Positions 28,001-43,000 of a DNA stretch of 64,000 nt are shown here, piece after piece. The stretch comes from Fasciola hepatica. Lineage: Eukaryota > Platyhelminthes > Trematoda > Plagiorchiida > Fasciolidae. The notes under the pieces were generated by a model. That model saw nothing but the letters and a program-made list of their open reading frames with translations. It had not been told where the DNA came from and did no database searches. The stretch lies in the NCBI GenBank assembly GCA_948099385.1, contig CANUEZ040000062.1:2170001-2234000 (forward strand), given 5' to 3'. Position 1 is the stretch's first letter; the number at the start of each line of letters is the position of its first letter. The position numbers were made by a program, and so were the translations under genes.

Positions 28001-31000
28001 CCGCAAGAACCAACTCACCTTTCCTGTCCTCCACTCGAATCATCGGAGTTGGTTCGCTCGGCTCGCCAGGACCGGCCGCATTAACTGTTCGCACACGGAA
28101 CTGATAGTCATCACCCTCGTTCAAACCAGCCACATTGTAATAGTTGCCGGTTATCGGTTTCCCGTCCGGTGTGGCCGGTTCCCAATCTGGTGAGTCCTTT
28201 TTGCGTTTCTCCACAATGTAGCCCACAATGCGAGCACCGCCGTCTTTGAGCGGACGAGACCAGGACAATCCGACGGAATTTTTATCCACTGAATCGACAT
28301 TAACGTGGTCTGGGCCAGATGCCGTGGCTGTGTCAGAGTAATGAGAAAATGGTGAATTCCGGTCAAATTGAATCTCTGTCACTAGTATATGTCGATGAAT
28401 GTAAAGAGGATAAGGAAACGTCAAGCTGAGATGGAAGTCATAGCAAATTTGAAAACAATTCGTGAGGGCATGGACTCATCGTTGGTAGATAGCCAAGCCT
28501 CGAAAGCAGTGAGCACAGCAGTTCCTGTCCAGTACCGAACCCAAAGCTTGAAACAACAGAATCACGAGCGACAGGATAGCCGACTGATGGCGTGGATCGA
28601 TAGAGTGAAAGAAGAATCCTGCCAATGGGCCTTTAACCCCAACACCGGTCCATTAGACGGTGTGATCACCGGCAACAGTTGAACCAAAACGCTTTGTGCG
28701 ACGACTGGGTACAGGGATCAACGCCTCATATGGTTGTTTTACGGTAATGAAGCGAGATCGTTGGTGAGTAAAGCAGCATTCTTCCTTGCCTTAATGGAGC
28801 AGTTTCAAGAATAAGGCTTCGCAAAAATTCAACTTTGAAAAGAACGACGGAAAATGACTTTCTTGCGAATTCCACAAATACTCATGAGATCCGTCACAGT
28901 ATTAAGGACAGCGACCATAAGTTTATGGACACAATACCAATCAGTTCATAGTAAGCACTTAATCAGGCTCAAACAAAATTTCCGTCGTAAATGAAGAAAA
29001 AAATTGGGACAGTTGGTGCATTAAAAATCCGTTAGTGTCATTTGAAGGTGAAGGAAGTTCAAACTATGATCAATGAAGGTATAAAATCCACATTCTTTAA
29101 CTTACTATATTTTGGTTTACATTCGACTGGTCGAGTTGGACGACTAGGTTCGCCAAGACCTGAGTCGTTTTTGGCGGAAACGCGAAACATGTATTTTTCT
29201 CCTTTTTTCAGCCCGGTCACTAAAAATAACGGAATTGGGAGAGGGGAATGTGTAAGTAAACAGCAGTGCATGCGACAATGCTCCACCACTTGGTGCAGAA
29301 GCTGTAACACCTTCACGGAAGACATTATTTGTGTGATCGGATATATTTGAATGGTCAACGAAGAATGGGTTTGCCGTTTTGTAGCCCGAATTCCAACAAC
29401 AACCCAGTGATAATCATTGTCTTTTTGCGTTGATGCCTCTAGGATAATTCAGAAAGCCACAAAACGAATGATTGACTAACATGAGTGAAGTCGAGAACAT
29501 GCAGGTTCTACTTGAAGCTCTGTGATTTAATGTCCAAAACTAGTACTCCTGAATAAGTGCAATATTCTACTCCCTCTTTTTGGTATACAAGCAGAAAATA
29601 GTACCTCCGAAAGGGGAGCCCGGTCAGTTACAGTCTAGTGAAGGAGAATCTGATCGGCAGTGACGGGATTCGAACCCGGAACCCAACGATCTGCGGTGGT
29701 TTTCTGTGATTTCAATCCCATATATAGCGTTCATTACTTTGATAGCTCTTTGTTTGTTGTTCAAGTGGAGCTCCGTAAAGGAAGCTGAAAAAATCACTCA
29801 TGATCGTGAAAATAATCAGTGAACGATGTGGGCGCCAACAAAAGTGCAGCGGGTGTAACCGAAATGAAAGGAACAAAACTGACCTGTCGCGCTGGTGCCT
29901 TTGATTGGTCCGGTTTGTGCCTTTTCCCAGTCACCACCAGCAGCCGGTTTCACTTCCACAACATAACCAGTGATACGACCACCTCTCTCACCACGAGGTT
30001 TGGTCCATTCCAGGGTGACTGAGTCTGAATCGACGTCGGCAACTTCGGGAACTCCTGGGGCTTCCGGAGCGGCTGGTACGAGTGAGAAGAAGTGTTTTTC
30101 AGCATTTTGTCAAAACTAACAACAATGCACCATCATATGCTAACGAACAGTAATTTACAAGACTTCCTTGTACTGGTGTTAATCAATAACTTATTTGAAG
30201 GATGGTTAGATTGGGCCAAGGCAAATTGCTGATCATCCCCACCTCTGGCGAGTGCGTAGATGGAGTGGTACTGTGGTGGCTTGCGAGTGCACTTTGTCTA
30301 TTGTTCACATTCGCGCTGTCAAGTTTGCGATGTAGGGCGTTGTGCGATCAAACTGCTCCCGTGCACCAATCGAAGCAACAGAACATCTGAACTCACAAAG
30401 CCGTACAATGGGTGTTTTTCAAGGTTTCAAGAGTGAAATAGTTGATCTAACCTTATAAGAACAAGTGAAGTACTTAAAGTCATGAGTACAGTGAAAGCCA
30501 AAAAACCACGTATTTCGTAGGTTTAGGGCCTGCCAGTAAACCACTAGCACTAGCTAAAAGTTCGAGCACATTTCAATCTATGTTGTTGATATTAGCAATG
30601 TCGACAGATTAGCTCACAAGCAATAAAAAACAAAACTGCCAACGACGTTGCTAGTATTTAGGGACATCTGCTGACGCTGAATATGGCGTCAGTGCATCCC
30701 GCGGTGTATGCACTATAAATATGTACCGGGACAATGAATTTCCAATGGAACCTAGTGTTAATTTAGAGTACATGGAAAACTTCCCGGCTGGTTTAAGTGT
30801 ACGAGGAAAATTATGGTATGAAGGCCTCGTAAAACAAATCAACTCACCCAACGGATTTTCTGCAGTGATGGATCTTTCCACCTCCAGAGGTTCACTGACC
30901 CCGTAGTCATTTGCTGCACGAACTCGGAATTTGTATTTTTTGCCCTCATCCAGACCCCGTACCTCGTATTCCGGTGATCGAACATATTTGCTGATTGGAA

Positions 31001-34000
31001 CCCATTCACCAGTTGCCGTGTCTTGTTTCTCAACCACGTAATGTGATACTGGACTTCCACCTGATTCCTGAACAAAGTTATCAGAGGCAGTTAGCATGGG
31101 TGGATTAAAATGCATGCACACCTTTACGAGACACAAAAGCGAGAAGTATCTCAATAGTGCGCGGAAGACAATATAATTCACATAGACCACAGTACCATTA
31201 TACTCATGTTTTCTGAGTGAATGAATGAATGAACTTTGGTCGCGAAGTGATGTAGACGAAGCACTGTAAAACACAAAAGAAAAACAGACAAGCACATACC
31301 TCTGGTGGACGCCATCTGAGTGTGCATGAGTCTGCCTTGATATCGGACACTTCCAGCGGTCCTTTCGGACTTTCTGGTGGTCCCAAAATCTTCACTTTGA
31401 TTGGCAATGAGTCCTCACCCTTCTCATTCTTTAATTTGATGTTGTAATCACCGGCGTCTGGCTGTTCAGCTTTTTTATTCGTAATGATAACTTCGTCTGG
31501 GGTGATTGTGACCTGGAACCGATCTGTGTCCAGGGGCACGGGGACACCATTCTGCGGATTGACAAGGGATTGGGATAGAAAGGAAGGGTATGAGGTCGTT
31601 AGACATCCCCTAACGGATCATGAAGTGGATAATATTTCCTTGTCAATAATACGCGTGAGAGTTCAGTCGCCACCAATCTAATTGGTCAGCAAGTAAATTC
31701 ACACGACTGGTCGCCCCATCTCATTATCACGATAGCATTCAATCAACACATGAAGGGTCCCATTAAACTATTTCCACAACCAGATCTAAACAGAGCCTTA
31801 CTTTGGTCACTTCGACAGTATCCGGAGGACTGCCTGAGTACGGTATGCGGATCTTGAACGGTTCACCGTTGGCTGCACTGACTTCTCGCGGAGCATCCCG
31901 ACCAATCTTTGGTGCGACTAAATAAAAATAACGAGCCAGGTGAAAGAAACGAATGAAATATAGTGTAATCTTCGAAAAGATAGAGTAAAAGAATATAAAT
32001 CTAACCAATTTCAAGTGCGATTGTTCCTATATGTGTAAGACATATATCACGTTTCAGTGGGAGGCAAAGAGTGACAACGTTAGAGAAATTGACGATGGTC
32101 TTAAACGCTTTAACCAAAATCAGGTGAAACATACGAATGACCGATTTTCCGCCCTATTACCTTTGAGATTTACGAATGGATGAGGTCAGTTGGAAGGAAG
32201 ACAGACTCATAACAGTACTGATAAGAACTGAATAGTCATCATTATCAACGAGCCATGCCGAAAAGTACTCCAACACATTCCACAAGTCCCTGTTCAAACA
32301 AAGAATGGATTCTTAAATGGAAGACCGCTTGACAACTAGTAGCATCTCCATACACTTTTCATGCATCGTATTTGAAACGGGATTTGTTGGAAGTCCTTGT
32401 GAAGTTAACCGCGTAATGGCTTGAATTTGTGGTCAGACCGTGCAACCGACCTTTCTTCGGCTGACAGCCAAAAATAAAGGATCATCGCTAAAGCACAACC
32501 AAAATACAGGTTAAGATTCAGGGATTTTCTACAAAATATTTTTTACTAACCGCTGTTCTGCGCTTCTCCGAATCCTAAAGTGGAGGATAACATATTATTT
32601 CAAATGTTGGCGGTGTCTGTGAACTAATAACCCCCCTTTTGGATACAGTACACTAAGTTCATTGGTTCGGACAGCGCCATGAGACAAGCCTTGACTCCGA
32701 TGCTCCATGCCAGAGGCTGTCATCTTGATCAACATGACCATTTTATTCACAGTAAGAGAGCCCATGTTGAAGTGAATACCACAAACCAGGGCCGTTGAAG
32801 TACATAGGGATCCTTATGTTAGCACTCTGGCGTTGATAATCGCACTTTTGAAGTCGTAATTCGCAAATATATACCAATGATCTTCGTGTCATGGAGCGGT
32901 CCAACTGTTTTTTCGGCTGACATAGATGAAAAACACCAACTAACTACTAGTGTCATTATCAGTAGACAAAATATGCATTTGAAACTCCACGGGTTGTATA
33001 ATAAATCAAATAACGAGGAAATGTACAAGGATGATAATCCACGTGGTTGATTTTCCTATCACTGAAAAAGTAACAGTATATAAGGCGGGATAGAGTAGGA
33101 GTTTTCGTACATAAACTGTACAACAGCTCAAAAACCGGTCTCTGTGAGCAAAATACTCACCCGTCGGTTTCTGTACTTTGACCAGCGGTGTTGGTTCACT
33201 GGGTTCGCCCCGTCCAGCTGCGTTGACGGGAACAACACGGAACTCAAATTCCTTGCCTTGTGGAAGCCCTTTAACGGTGTACTCATTCCCAGCAACCGGA
33301 TGAGGCGTGGCTCTAAAAGTAAGTAAGTGGTGAGAGGATTACATATAATATTGGCATCGCAGATAAGAGATTTCACACAAACTAGATTTTCGACTAAATG
33401 TTCAAAACCTACTTGGACCAATTTCGATCGCCTTTAGCACGTTTTTCAATCACATAACCGGTGGTTGGACCATGGAGTGGAGTGTCCCAGGACAAGGTCA
33501 CCGAGTCGTCTGTGGTGTTCTCCACCTGCGGCTGAGACATTCCAGACGGAGGATCTGTACAACAGAAAACAGTGACTCGAAGCGGTGAGAAAATGAAATC
33601 GGTTAGACGTCTTGTCAACTAGCAATTGCTTTTTCTTACTAAAATAACTGAATCAGACCGTTCGTTACTATGATTGGTGAAAAATTTCTATCGATGATTT
33701 TCCGGCTGAAAGCAGACGGGCCTAATTGTAGACAAGTTCAAAAATGAATGATCCCACGGGGTAGTACTACAAGTCGAGTTATTCATGGGATGAACTCTTT
33801 ACTGTATGACTTGTAGGCTAGAACTATCAGGTAATCTCCGGAGAGCATTATCATCTTACCGAATGGATGCTTGGCTTTGATCGCGTGTTCTGTGGTCAGT
33901 GGTTCGCTCACCCCCATTGGGTTCTCAGCTGAGACGCGGAATTCGTATTCTTTACCTTCGTCCAAGTTGCGTACTGTGGCTGTGGGTGACTTGAGGAATG

Positions 34001-37000
34001 CGCTGACTTTTTGCCAGCTATGAATTGGATACAGAAAAAGGTATGTGGTGAACGGAAGAACAGACGAACTAGGAGTGAAAATAATACCTTGTCGAAGTTC
34101 AATATTTATATTTCTGTTGAATAATAATGGATGAGACGAATGTAAACTACCAGGTTACTTACGTATCTGTTCCCTTGACACGCTTCTCCAAAATGTAATT
34201 AGTAACTGGTTGTCCGCCATCATCTTCTGGTGCCTTCCACTTCAGTGTAATTTCATCAGCCTTTACCTCAGTCGGTTCCAGTGGACCTCCAGGAGAACCG
34301 GGTACGTCTGCGACAAGAAATAATTGTTTGCGGTGTAGGTTAGGAAAATGGTAAGAAAGGGAGAATTAAGCTTACTATATTGTGCCTAAAGATGGACGCA
34401 AAAATCGAGATTGTTGCAAGTAACCAGTAGTAGGATACAACATGATCATTCTTATCTTTATAAACGTAGCAAATAAAGGAATTTATCTGTGAATGCATTT
34501 CCGTAGGAATACTGCGTAACTACGGGGCCAGTCGCACTATCAGAACGAACCGGCAAACGTGATCAGAGTCTTGGAGTAGAGCATGGCATAAAACCAAAGT
34601 CAAACGTGCTAGTCCTGGGGGTATTGGTCAGTTCATTGCCAGCACGCAGTCTACCTTTTCTAGTAGATCAGTCCCATTACTGTGATTTTTGTGATACGAA
34701 GAAAGAATCGCCTGCCCAGAATCAAGGCCAAGGTTGAAGTCAGGGGAATCACGAGCGACAGGACAGCGAATCGATAAGTTGAGAAACGAAACCCGTCAAG
34801 TGGTGGTTGACTGTATCACCAGCCGGTCAGAAGAGACGGTCCCAAACCAGTTGGACTAATTCGTTTTGTGCAAAAATTGGTTGCGGTCACCCAGGATCCT
34901 ATATGCATACTGTTCTTCACTAATACACTGAGATGATTCGGAGGCGTAGAAGTCTTCTTCCTATAGCTAGTTGATCAACCCAGAACAATAACGAGCTGAG
35001 TGACGACGGAGTGATATCTATCATTCAAGTAGATGAGATGCCTTTTCGGTGATATCTTTTCCGTGGCGTAAAGTGTACTTAAACTGACACCATCCATTCA
35101 TTGAGAAAGTCGGTCATAGAGCGGACAGAGAGCACATTATCCATCGTACCAATTCGAACTTTGATTCTATAGACGTGAAGAGACAGATTGCAGGTGAAGT
35201 TCTTATCAAGCTGAGTTATACTGTGAGTCCTTATGGCAAATGATTTAAAATCACGTTTTAAAAAACTTTCAAAAGTTACTGCAGAATCTTGGGTGCGATA
35301 ATGTTAGATTAAAATAGCAGTCCTAATATACAGGCAGTGTTTTATACAACTTAATAGTGTATCGTGAATACCATAATTTTTCCCCATGGTACAATCTGAT
35401 CCGGATGCACGAACATTGCTCAAGCACGAATGATAGTTTTACGAGTAAACTGAACTACCCTCGGTGTGCCAAAAAAGTAACCAGACAATACCACTGTGAT
35501 AAATCAGCTCAACTCACCCAGCACTTCCACATTACACGAGGTGTTTGCCTGGCCGATTTCGTTGCTCAAATTCAACTGGTATCGACCTTTATCTGCTCGA
35601 GTGACCTTACCCACATTAAGCACAACCACTCCGCCTGGGGACATTTCCAACGGCCCGCCGGGTCCTGGGTGAGCAGGTGGGGGTAAATTCTCGTCTGTGG
35701 TCTTCACTCGGTTCCCGTCAATACGGACAGGTTTGTCGTTCAGTGTCCAAGTGAACGTCGGTTTTGGATGGCCGAACCAGGCTACTGGCAACTTAAGATC
35801 TTGACCAGCCTGTAAAGGAAGAGACGAAATAGCGTTTACGTGAGCACAAGTCTAAGATGAGTGAATAGAAAAGGTTTTGTTATGTAACTTTATTACAATT
35901 TTGAGGTTCAATGTTGTATTGATGGCGAGAAGTGAGACCACCTTTCTATGCATAAAGAAAATTAATCAGGATTGTTTTAACTGGTATGATAAAGGCAGTC
36001 AAGTCATTGAGTTCAAAGAGTAGTTGTGAAGTACTGTAAATGCATTCCACCTCACAGCCTGTACGTGAACACTTCATTGCAGTCTTATTTACGGGCCATC
36101 CTCGTCATCATAATATGGAAGAGACTGAATCACGAACGACACTCAGGTGTGCAGCAGCAACCTGCAGAATAGCTTCGTCAGACTTACTTTCACCGTGATA
36201 TCTTTCAGTCCACCAACACCACTACCGATACCGCCCACGCACTCTTCCGGGGTAGCAATGTGTGGTGCTTCTGGTTGGTCCACAGCTGTGATTGGTGCAG
36301 TCGGTTTTGACGGCTCACCAGGACCTTCGTCATTCACAGCACGAACGCGGAACTGACCAGTCTCGCCTTCTTTCATGGGGATAAACGCGCACGGTTCGGT
36401 GGTCTGTTTGACCGGAATCCAGTTGCCGTTTTCATCTTTCTTCTCCACTTGGTATCCGGTGATTTTGCTTCCACCATCTTTGCGCGGTTTTTGCCAGGAC
36501 AATTTCACTCCATTCTTGTTCACCTTATCCACATTCAGACCCTCAGGTGAACTAGCGGGGTCTGTGTTGACCAAAAATAAAACAGACGAAATGAATGGTC
36601 AGAGTTTGACTTAGATTAATTGGTCTACTCCCTAAACAGTTGGCAGAGAAACCTAGTTAACTAACCAATTAAATCACCCAATGCCATTGCTTGGTGAACA
36701 AACAAATTGCAATTGGAACTGGCTGACAAACGAACTGGTAAATTACAAATAAAAAGCAAGTCATTTCAGCTGACGTGTCACCTTCTGTTCTTGTCAAAAG
36801 TGTGAACAGTACTCACAACTTGGATCTTTGGCCACATGCGGTGCGGTGGCTCGTGATGGTCGGCCCGGCCCAGCATCGTTCACGGCACTGACACGGAATT
36901 CATACGTCTGACCAGTTTCCAGTCCGGGCAGGTGTGCACTGGTCCCACTCACCAACCCAGTTGTGGCCGGTTTCCATTCGCCTTTCGGTGTGCGTTTCTC

Positions 37001-40000
37001 GATCAGATAGCCTGAGAGATGCGGCAAGGGGTGCAGGATAAGGGTTAGTCCACACGATTTGTGACAGTATCAATGAAATGGAGCCACTCGGAGAACAAAT
37101 ACGACAAGTGATTCGAAAGGGACCGGATAAACTACGTAAAGGTCGCTGTCGATCCGTGGAGGTGCGATTCTGTGTTGTAGAGACTAAAATGTCAAAGTCT
37201 GGCGTGATTGGTTTATTGACGCTTTTGCAGGATTATAATTTACGAACTCTTTTACATTGATCGGTCTGCTTGACTTTACTCTGATTCGGATCATTACAAC
37301 ATCAGCGATCAGACCAACTATTGACGATCATTTTATTTCCTGTCAAAACCAAAGGATAAAATCTGCCAGCGATAAAAACGTTCAGACCGCAGAAATCAAT
37401 TCACTCTTGACAGGCCGATGAGTTGACTGGTGCCAGTAAATAAACAGCTGAGCTACTCTTGCACATGTGACGTTTCCAATTCGTTCGTCGTGTGACACTT
37501 TTTCCGTCTACGATCTTATTTCGTCGAACAACTTTCCTCAGTCGATCAAGGAATTCAGGAACACGGTGAAAATGGAAGATGATACGTTTTAAAATCTCAC
37601 CTTTAATCGGATTGCCACCGTCGTGTTTCGGGGCCTCCCATGACAAATCCACCGAGTGCTTATCGAATGAATCGATATTCAAATGGTCTGGGGAGTCCGG
37701 AGACTCTAGAAAAACGAATGAGACCATCAGTAATGTTAATGGGGGATCGATTCGGTTCATCTAGGACGAATGGAGGTATGATAATTGATATGGAACGTAG
37801 GAACAGATTAAATACAGGCTGTTTATATCTTTTCTCTCCTGAATGGTTTAGTCATGCTCGCATAATCGGCCACGAGACCATTCAGGAGTTCACGTTCGTA
37901 AAGACTACCGAATCTTTCTGAAGGTCATCAATACCGCATTTTGATCAAATTACGGTATACTGTAGAAAGTTTCGAAGGTAACGATGTGGCCATCTGATAT
38001 ATCATAAGGTCACTATTACTTGTGCTTGTAAAACCCAACGAAAACGGTTGCTTTAGAAAGACGAATAAGTTCCCGTGTGTGCAAACCAGAGCTATAAATT
38101 CAAGTTATCAAAAAACTGTACGAGGCTACAGATACTATCAATTCATCTGATAGTTCATTTACGTGAATGTGCCGCTTACTGCCATCAACGCCATCCTCAA
38201 TAAGCGGATAATTCCTTCTACCTTAAAGCTCCGGTATTACCTTCATCAAGTGAACCATTATCGTACTAAATTCGAGTTTTTTATCATCCTTATAAAATAG
38301 CCACATTTCACTCACCGAACGGATTCTTGGCAGTGACTGCACCGTTAACTTCACCCGGTTCTCCCGGCCCGATCGGGTTCACAGCGGTCACACGGAATCG
38401 ATATCGCTTGCCTTCGATAAGGTCACGTATCGGGCAAGTGTTTCCACTGATAATCGTCGGAACACGTTCCCATATGCCGGCAGTTGCATCACATTTCTCA
38501 ACGATGTAACCTGAAAAATCGAGTTTTGTCGTTTATTCTAAAAACGTCATGTCAGTGAAGATCCATACTCAGAGCGAATGAAGCACATATAACAGAAAAC
38601 TAATTACATGCACGCAAATTTCTTCTAGATTCAGAAAGAAATATATTCGCGTTTCGTTTTTCCGTCGGTGGATAGGTCGTTTCGGGAGGTCCCGTAGACC
38701 ATCCGACATAAAAGGCGTGCATTTTTATGGGTTCATGCTTTCTCATAGGCACCCGCGTGCTGACACGCATAAGTACTTATCAGTGCTACGACTGAACTGG
38801 CCTTGTCTGTACCATACCAACACAACCTCTGCCAGCACCCATACTTCTAGCCCTATTGACTGAAGTCATATTGTCCCTGAATTAGACGCTTTCTGCTTAA
38901 TCCAAAATCTGATGCTGTTCAGACAAGCGAGCAAATCAGATCCTAGCATCAAGCTGTTAGTGAGCACAATCTCACGGGGCTTCAATAAAAATGCTCAGAT
39001 GGACGCAGCCGGTAACCATTCCGATGCTCGTATCCAGATAGATTTGCATGGAAACCAAACGAGGAGCATGAGCTTTGAAAAACGAACAAGCCCTGACCTC
39101 GGTGTGTGTATGGCTGAGACCAAATTAGGGTTTCTGAACAAACTGGAGGAAGAAGTGGTAGCAGTTGCCTTGTTGGTGAGGAGTTTATCAGAGCCTGACT
39201 AGTAGAGATCATCGGAAGTAACTTACTGGTAATTGGTAGGCCTCCATCATTCTCCGGTGGTCTCCACGACAATGTGCAGTGATCAGCGTACATTTCATCT
39301 ACTTTAACGTCCTCCGGTGAATCAGGTTTGTCTGTGGTGAAATAGAGATTATTATATCGATGAGTGTGTAATAAGCCCAGAAGACCAAGAGAATACTACC
39401 AATCAGAATAAAACGGTTACTTTTTGCGTTCCAATACTCTCGTTAAACGGTACATCCCGCTGCGGTTATCGTGGTGTAACAGGCAATAGATTTCCTTCCC
39501 AATAGTCAAATAAGTAATAGGCGAAGGGAATGTAAACTTACCATGTTTCGGTTTGACTTTGATCAATGGAGTTGGGTCACTAGGCGCACCGATTCCGGCG
39601 GCGTTGACTGGCCGCACTCGAAACTCGTACTCTCCGTTCTCGTCCAAATTGTCTATGTGCGCCTGGTTTCCACTGACCGGTTTTCCGTCCGGAGTGGCCG
39701 GCTCCCAGTTGGGGGCATTCTTCTTTCGTTTCTCGACCACATAACCAGTTATGCGCGAACCGCCATCTTTGAGCGGTTTCGGCCAGGACAAATCCACATA
39801 GTTCTTACCCACATCATCCACACTGGGTTGTCCCGGTCCATCAGCGGTGGCTAAAATGAAATTTCGGTGTGTTTGTTGAAGAAAGGGGGGTGGAGGGGAG
39901 GATAGAGAGGGCGGGGGTGGGAGAGAAGAGATGCAGACACAACAGTGTACAATGTTGGACCTCATATTCTCCGCAATACGGAGATGCATTTGCATCCCTG

Positions 40001-43000
40001 GAGGTCACATACAGTAAAAATGAGGCAGTTTATTATTCTTTGTTGGCCGACTATCATTTGGGCTCCACATTTCACGCACGAACCTCAGGTCATCCGACCA
40101 CCCTGCACTCAGAAGCACCATCTTCGAGTTTTATTCTCTTTACAGATTATGAATGGTGCATACACCCCGCCGCACCCACAGTTTGAACCCGGGCCTTTTC
40201 ACGTCGAAGGCGTGTGTGTAATCACTGCGCCACCCCACTCCCGTTCGGGCCGATCCGAATTCGGACCTTAGATTATTGACACTATCGATCGATTTGAATG
40301 TGGCAGACAACAATGAGGTGTGAAAAATCTTTACATTCAAAACCGTATTAACCGTATTAACTGGATGCCGTCACTGGAATAAGACACGGATGTCGCTTTA
40401 CACATGAGACTTTGAAAGAGAAATGAGTGTTTACGTTCTAAACGGGGTTCGGAAATGTGGAAATCTAGTGTAGTTCTAAATTATTCGTTTGACTTGTAAA
40501 CTAACAACTTCCTGCGTATGTTTTGCTGACGCACACCGTTTAGTCGACGGCCCTCTATTAGCATGAAACAGCATCACTCACGTTAAGTAATCCGAGGACG
40601 CACTGGATAGATAATTATCACATTTTGGAGGTAAGCTGAATTTAGACGCGGCTTTCAAAGACGATTACAAATTAACCAAAGGACATTCAGTCATTTCCTA
40701 CTTTAACCAGAAATAGAGCATTGCGCATGAAAGTTTCTTTGTCTGTTTAAGGTGACCACGGACAATCACTAATTTGCTATGAAATGACAGATCACACGCT
40801 CAACTTGCCATTAGAAATATGTGAGGGCATTGTTCAGCTGTTTCGCCAGTTTGGTTAAGAAACATCCGTACTGCGTATTCCCCTAGCCTCAATTGAGATG
40901 ACAGTTCTTATGTCAGAGTTACGGCGTCTATCCTTTAAAGGGGTTTGAGGTCCATAACTGGTCCCCCACATAGCCATCACGATGGAAATCTTATCAGCAT
41001 TCGAATCACGCACCTCATGAAAACCCTATTTTCTCACCACAGAAACTTATCCTTGATTTGGTTTGCCGATACCACAATCTAGTTGAACTAGTCACATGAC
41101 GAAGATACTTTGAATGCCGGATCATCCATTTCCTAACTTATTCTATTTGTGCGTCAGTTCATTTGATCTTTCGGTTCGTTTTCCTAGTAAGACCCGTTAC
41201 GATCTAAAGATTGGTTGTCAAAGCTAACTTCTCTGCCGACGTTTTTTCTTCTACTTGTAAACATGGGTGTGTTTCCATATCATTCAACCAATTTCCTGGA
41301 CAAGCTCCTACGAAAAGAATGGAGCGGGGGGGGGGGGGGGGGGGGCTGAAACCAGGGTGGACGGAGCGAATAATTACAAATGAGTCGATCGCTAACTGGG
41401 CCGAGATGCGGAAATGAATTGGCTAACTTACTGTACTTGGGTTTGCATTCAACCGGTTTGGTCGGTCTACTTGGTTCACCGGTGCCGACTTCGTTCTTGG
41501 CGGCCACACGGAACACGTACTTTTCTCCTTTCTTGAGTCCATCAACTGAGCAAAATGGATGGAAGAGATATATGGAATTGGTACTGAAGCAGGTGATTGG
41601 TAGAGACCTTAGTATGTGATTATCCTAACTAACCTGAACAGCTACTATGTGAATCATTTTATTACAAGCTAACCCTTTGGATTTCATAAAACCGAATCGA
41701 TACCGCATGACGAGAAACAGGAATTAAAATCTGAACAGTTCACAACTTTTCCTCAGTACTCGGTAAATAGGTGGACGATAAAACAAGCGTCTTTTTAGCT
41801 AAATTCACGCCTTGTGGGCAGTTAATTACTACCGATTCAGTACACATCCAACAGCAACTGCATTGGCACCGCCTTAGATTGACGAAGAACGAACAATACA
41901 AACAGAAGGCACTTTTTCATTTCTGTATTCTTTTTAAATGACAAGTCTACCTGAAAGATTTCGCTCAACTATAGAACGTTAACATGAAATCCCAACCGAG
42001 GATTGTTAATTGCCTTGACTGTTGAGTCAACCTACCCGTAGCACTCGGTTCTTTAACCACGGGTGTACGTTCCCACTCGGTTGCGTTCACCGGTTTGTAC
42101 TCAACCACGTAACCGGTAACTTTGCGTCCACCATCGTTACGAGGTTTTTTCCATTCCAACTTGACTTTGTCCGCATCCACATCAACAACGTTCACGTTGG
42201 ACGGGGAATCGGGAGCAGCTGATTGTGTGAATGGATAAAAGAGATGTGTTACCTCGAAAAGTTTCATGGGGCGAATTTCCATTGGAAGAATACGGCAAAT
42301 GAATGATGGACAAGTGAGAAGGGCAGTATTATTGCCGAAGAGAATTTATTCCATGATGAGATACGTCATAAAACGTTTTTCTCCTGTATTCGATATCATT
42401 CGCTGTTGTATGTGTGTGACCTATGGCATATTCTTTTCTTTTGATAAGGAGAATGCGATCAACGAACAAACGGGAGTAATTGACTGAACCCGATATGAGG
42501 GCGAAAGAATGCGTTGTCCGCATTTCACTGGAAGAGTTGCTAATGACTAATAAGAAAGTTGCTTTCTGAGTTACGGCCAACTTTATTATTTCCTGCATGG
42601 ATCAGGGTTCATCAATTCTATGATGCTACTCACCCCTGGTAACTTGCCTCTATACTATGCGTAGTGACGTGCTGAGCAAAAATTAAGAATTCCAAGTTCA
42701 ATAATTATTGTTCCAATCGCATAATTTTGTTGAAGGTGCAACTGCTGGTCTTATCCATACACTCGCATACACATCGCTGCCGTTGTTCGTTGGTTATTGC
42801 AATATTTGGCCGTTCTAATCCACTCATATACTGTGTCAAATACCGTTTCGTTTTAAATGGAAAATTTCAATACTCATCCACTTCTCATTCTCTTATTTCA
42901 TTTCGAAATTGGTCGCTCCATGTTACTAATAGATGTCAACTTAGATTTATTGTTGTTATTGCCATTCAGAGCACGGTAGGATGTAGCATGGATGAATAGG

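Larger units (their letters stand above)
39851..41431 (-). other. Intron, 1.58 kb
   Basis: Separates Fn3-G and Fn3-H of cassette 2. It holds the G20 run at 41326-41345, a tRNA-like segment near 40172-40236 and a G-rich patch near its 3' end at about 39883-39920. Confidence 0.6.

Noticed and set aside
36147..36356. Plus-strand open frames at 36147-36356 and 47964-48158 encoding nearly identical proteins
   Set aside because: Both are antisense shadows of exon 5 in cassettes 3 and 2; their identity only reflects the near-identical sense exons.
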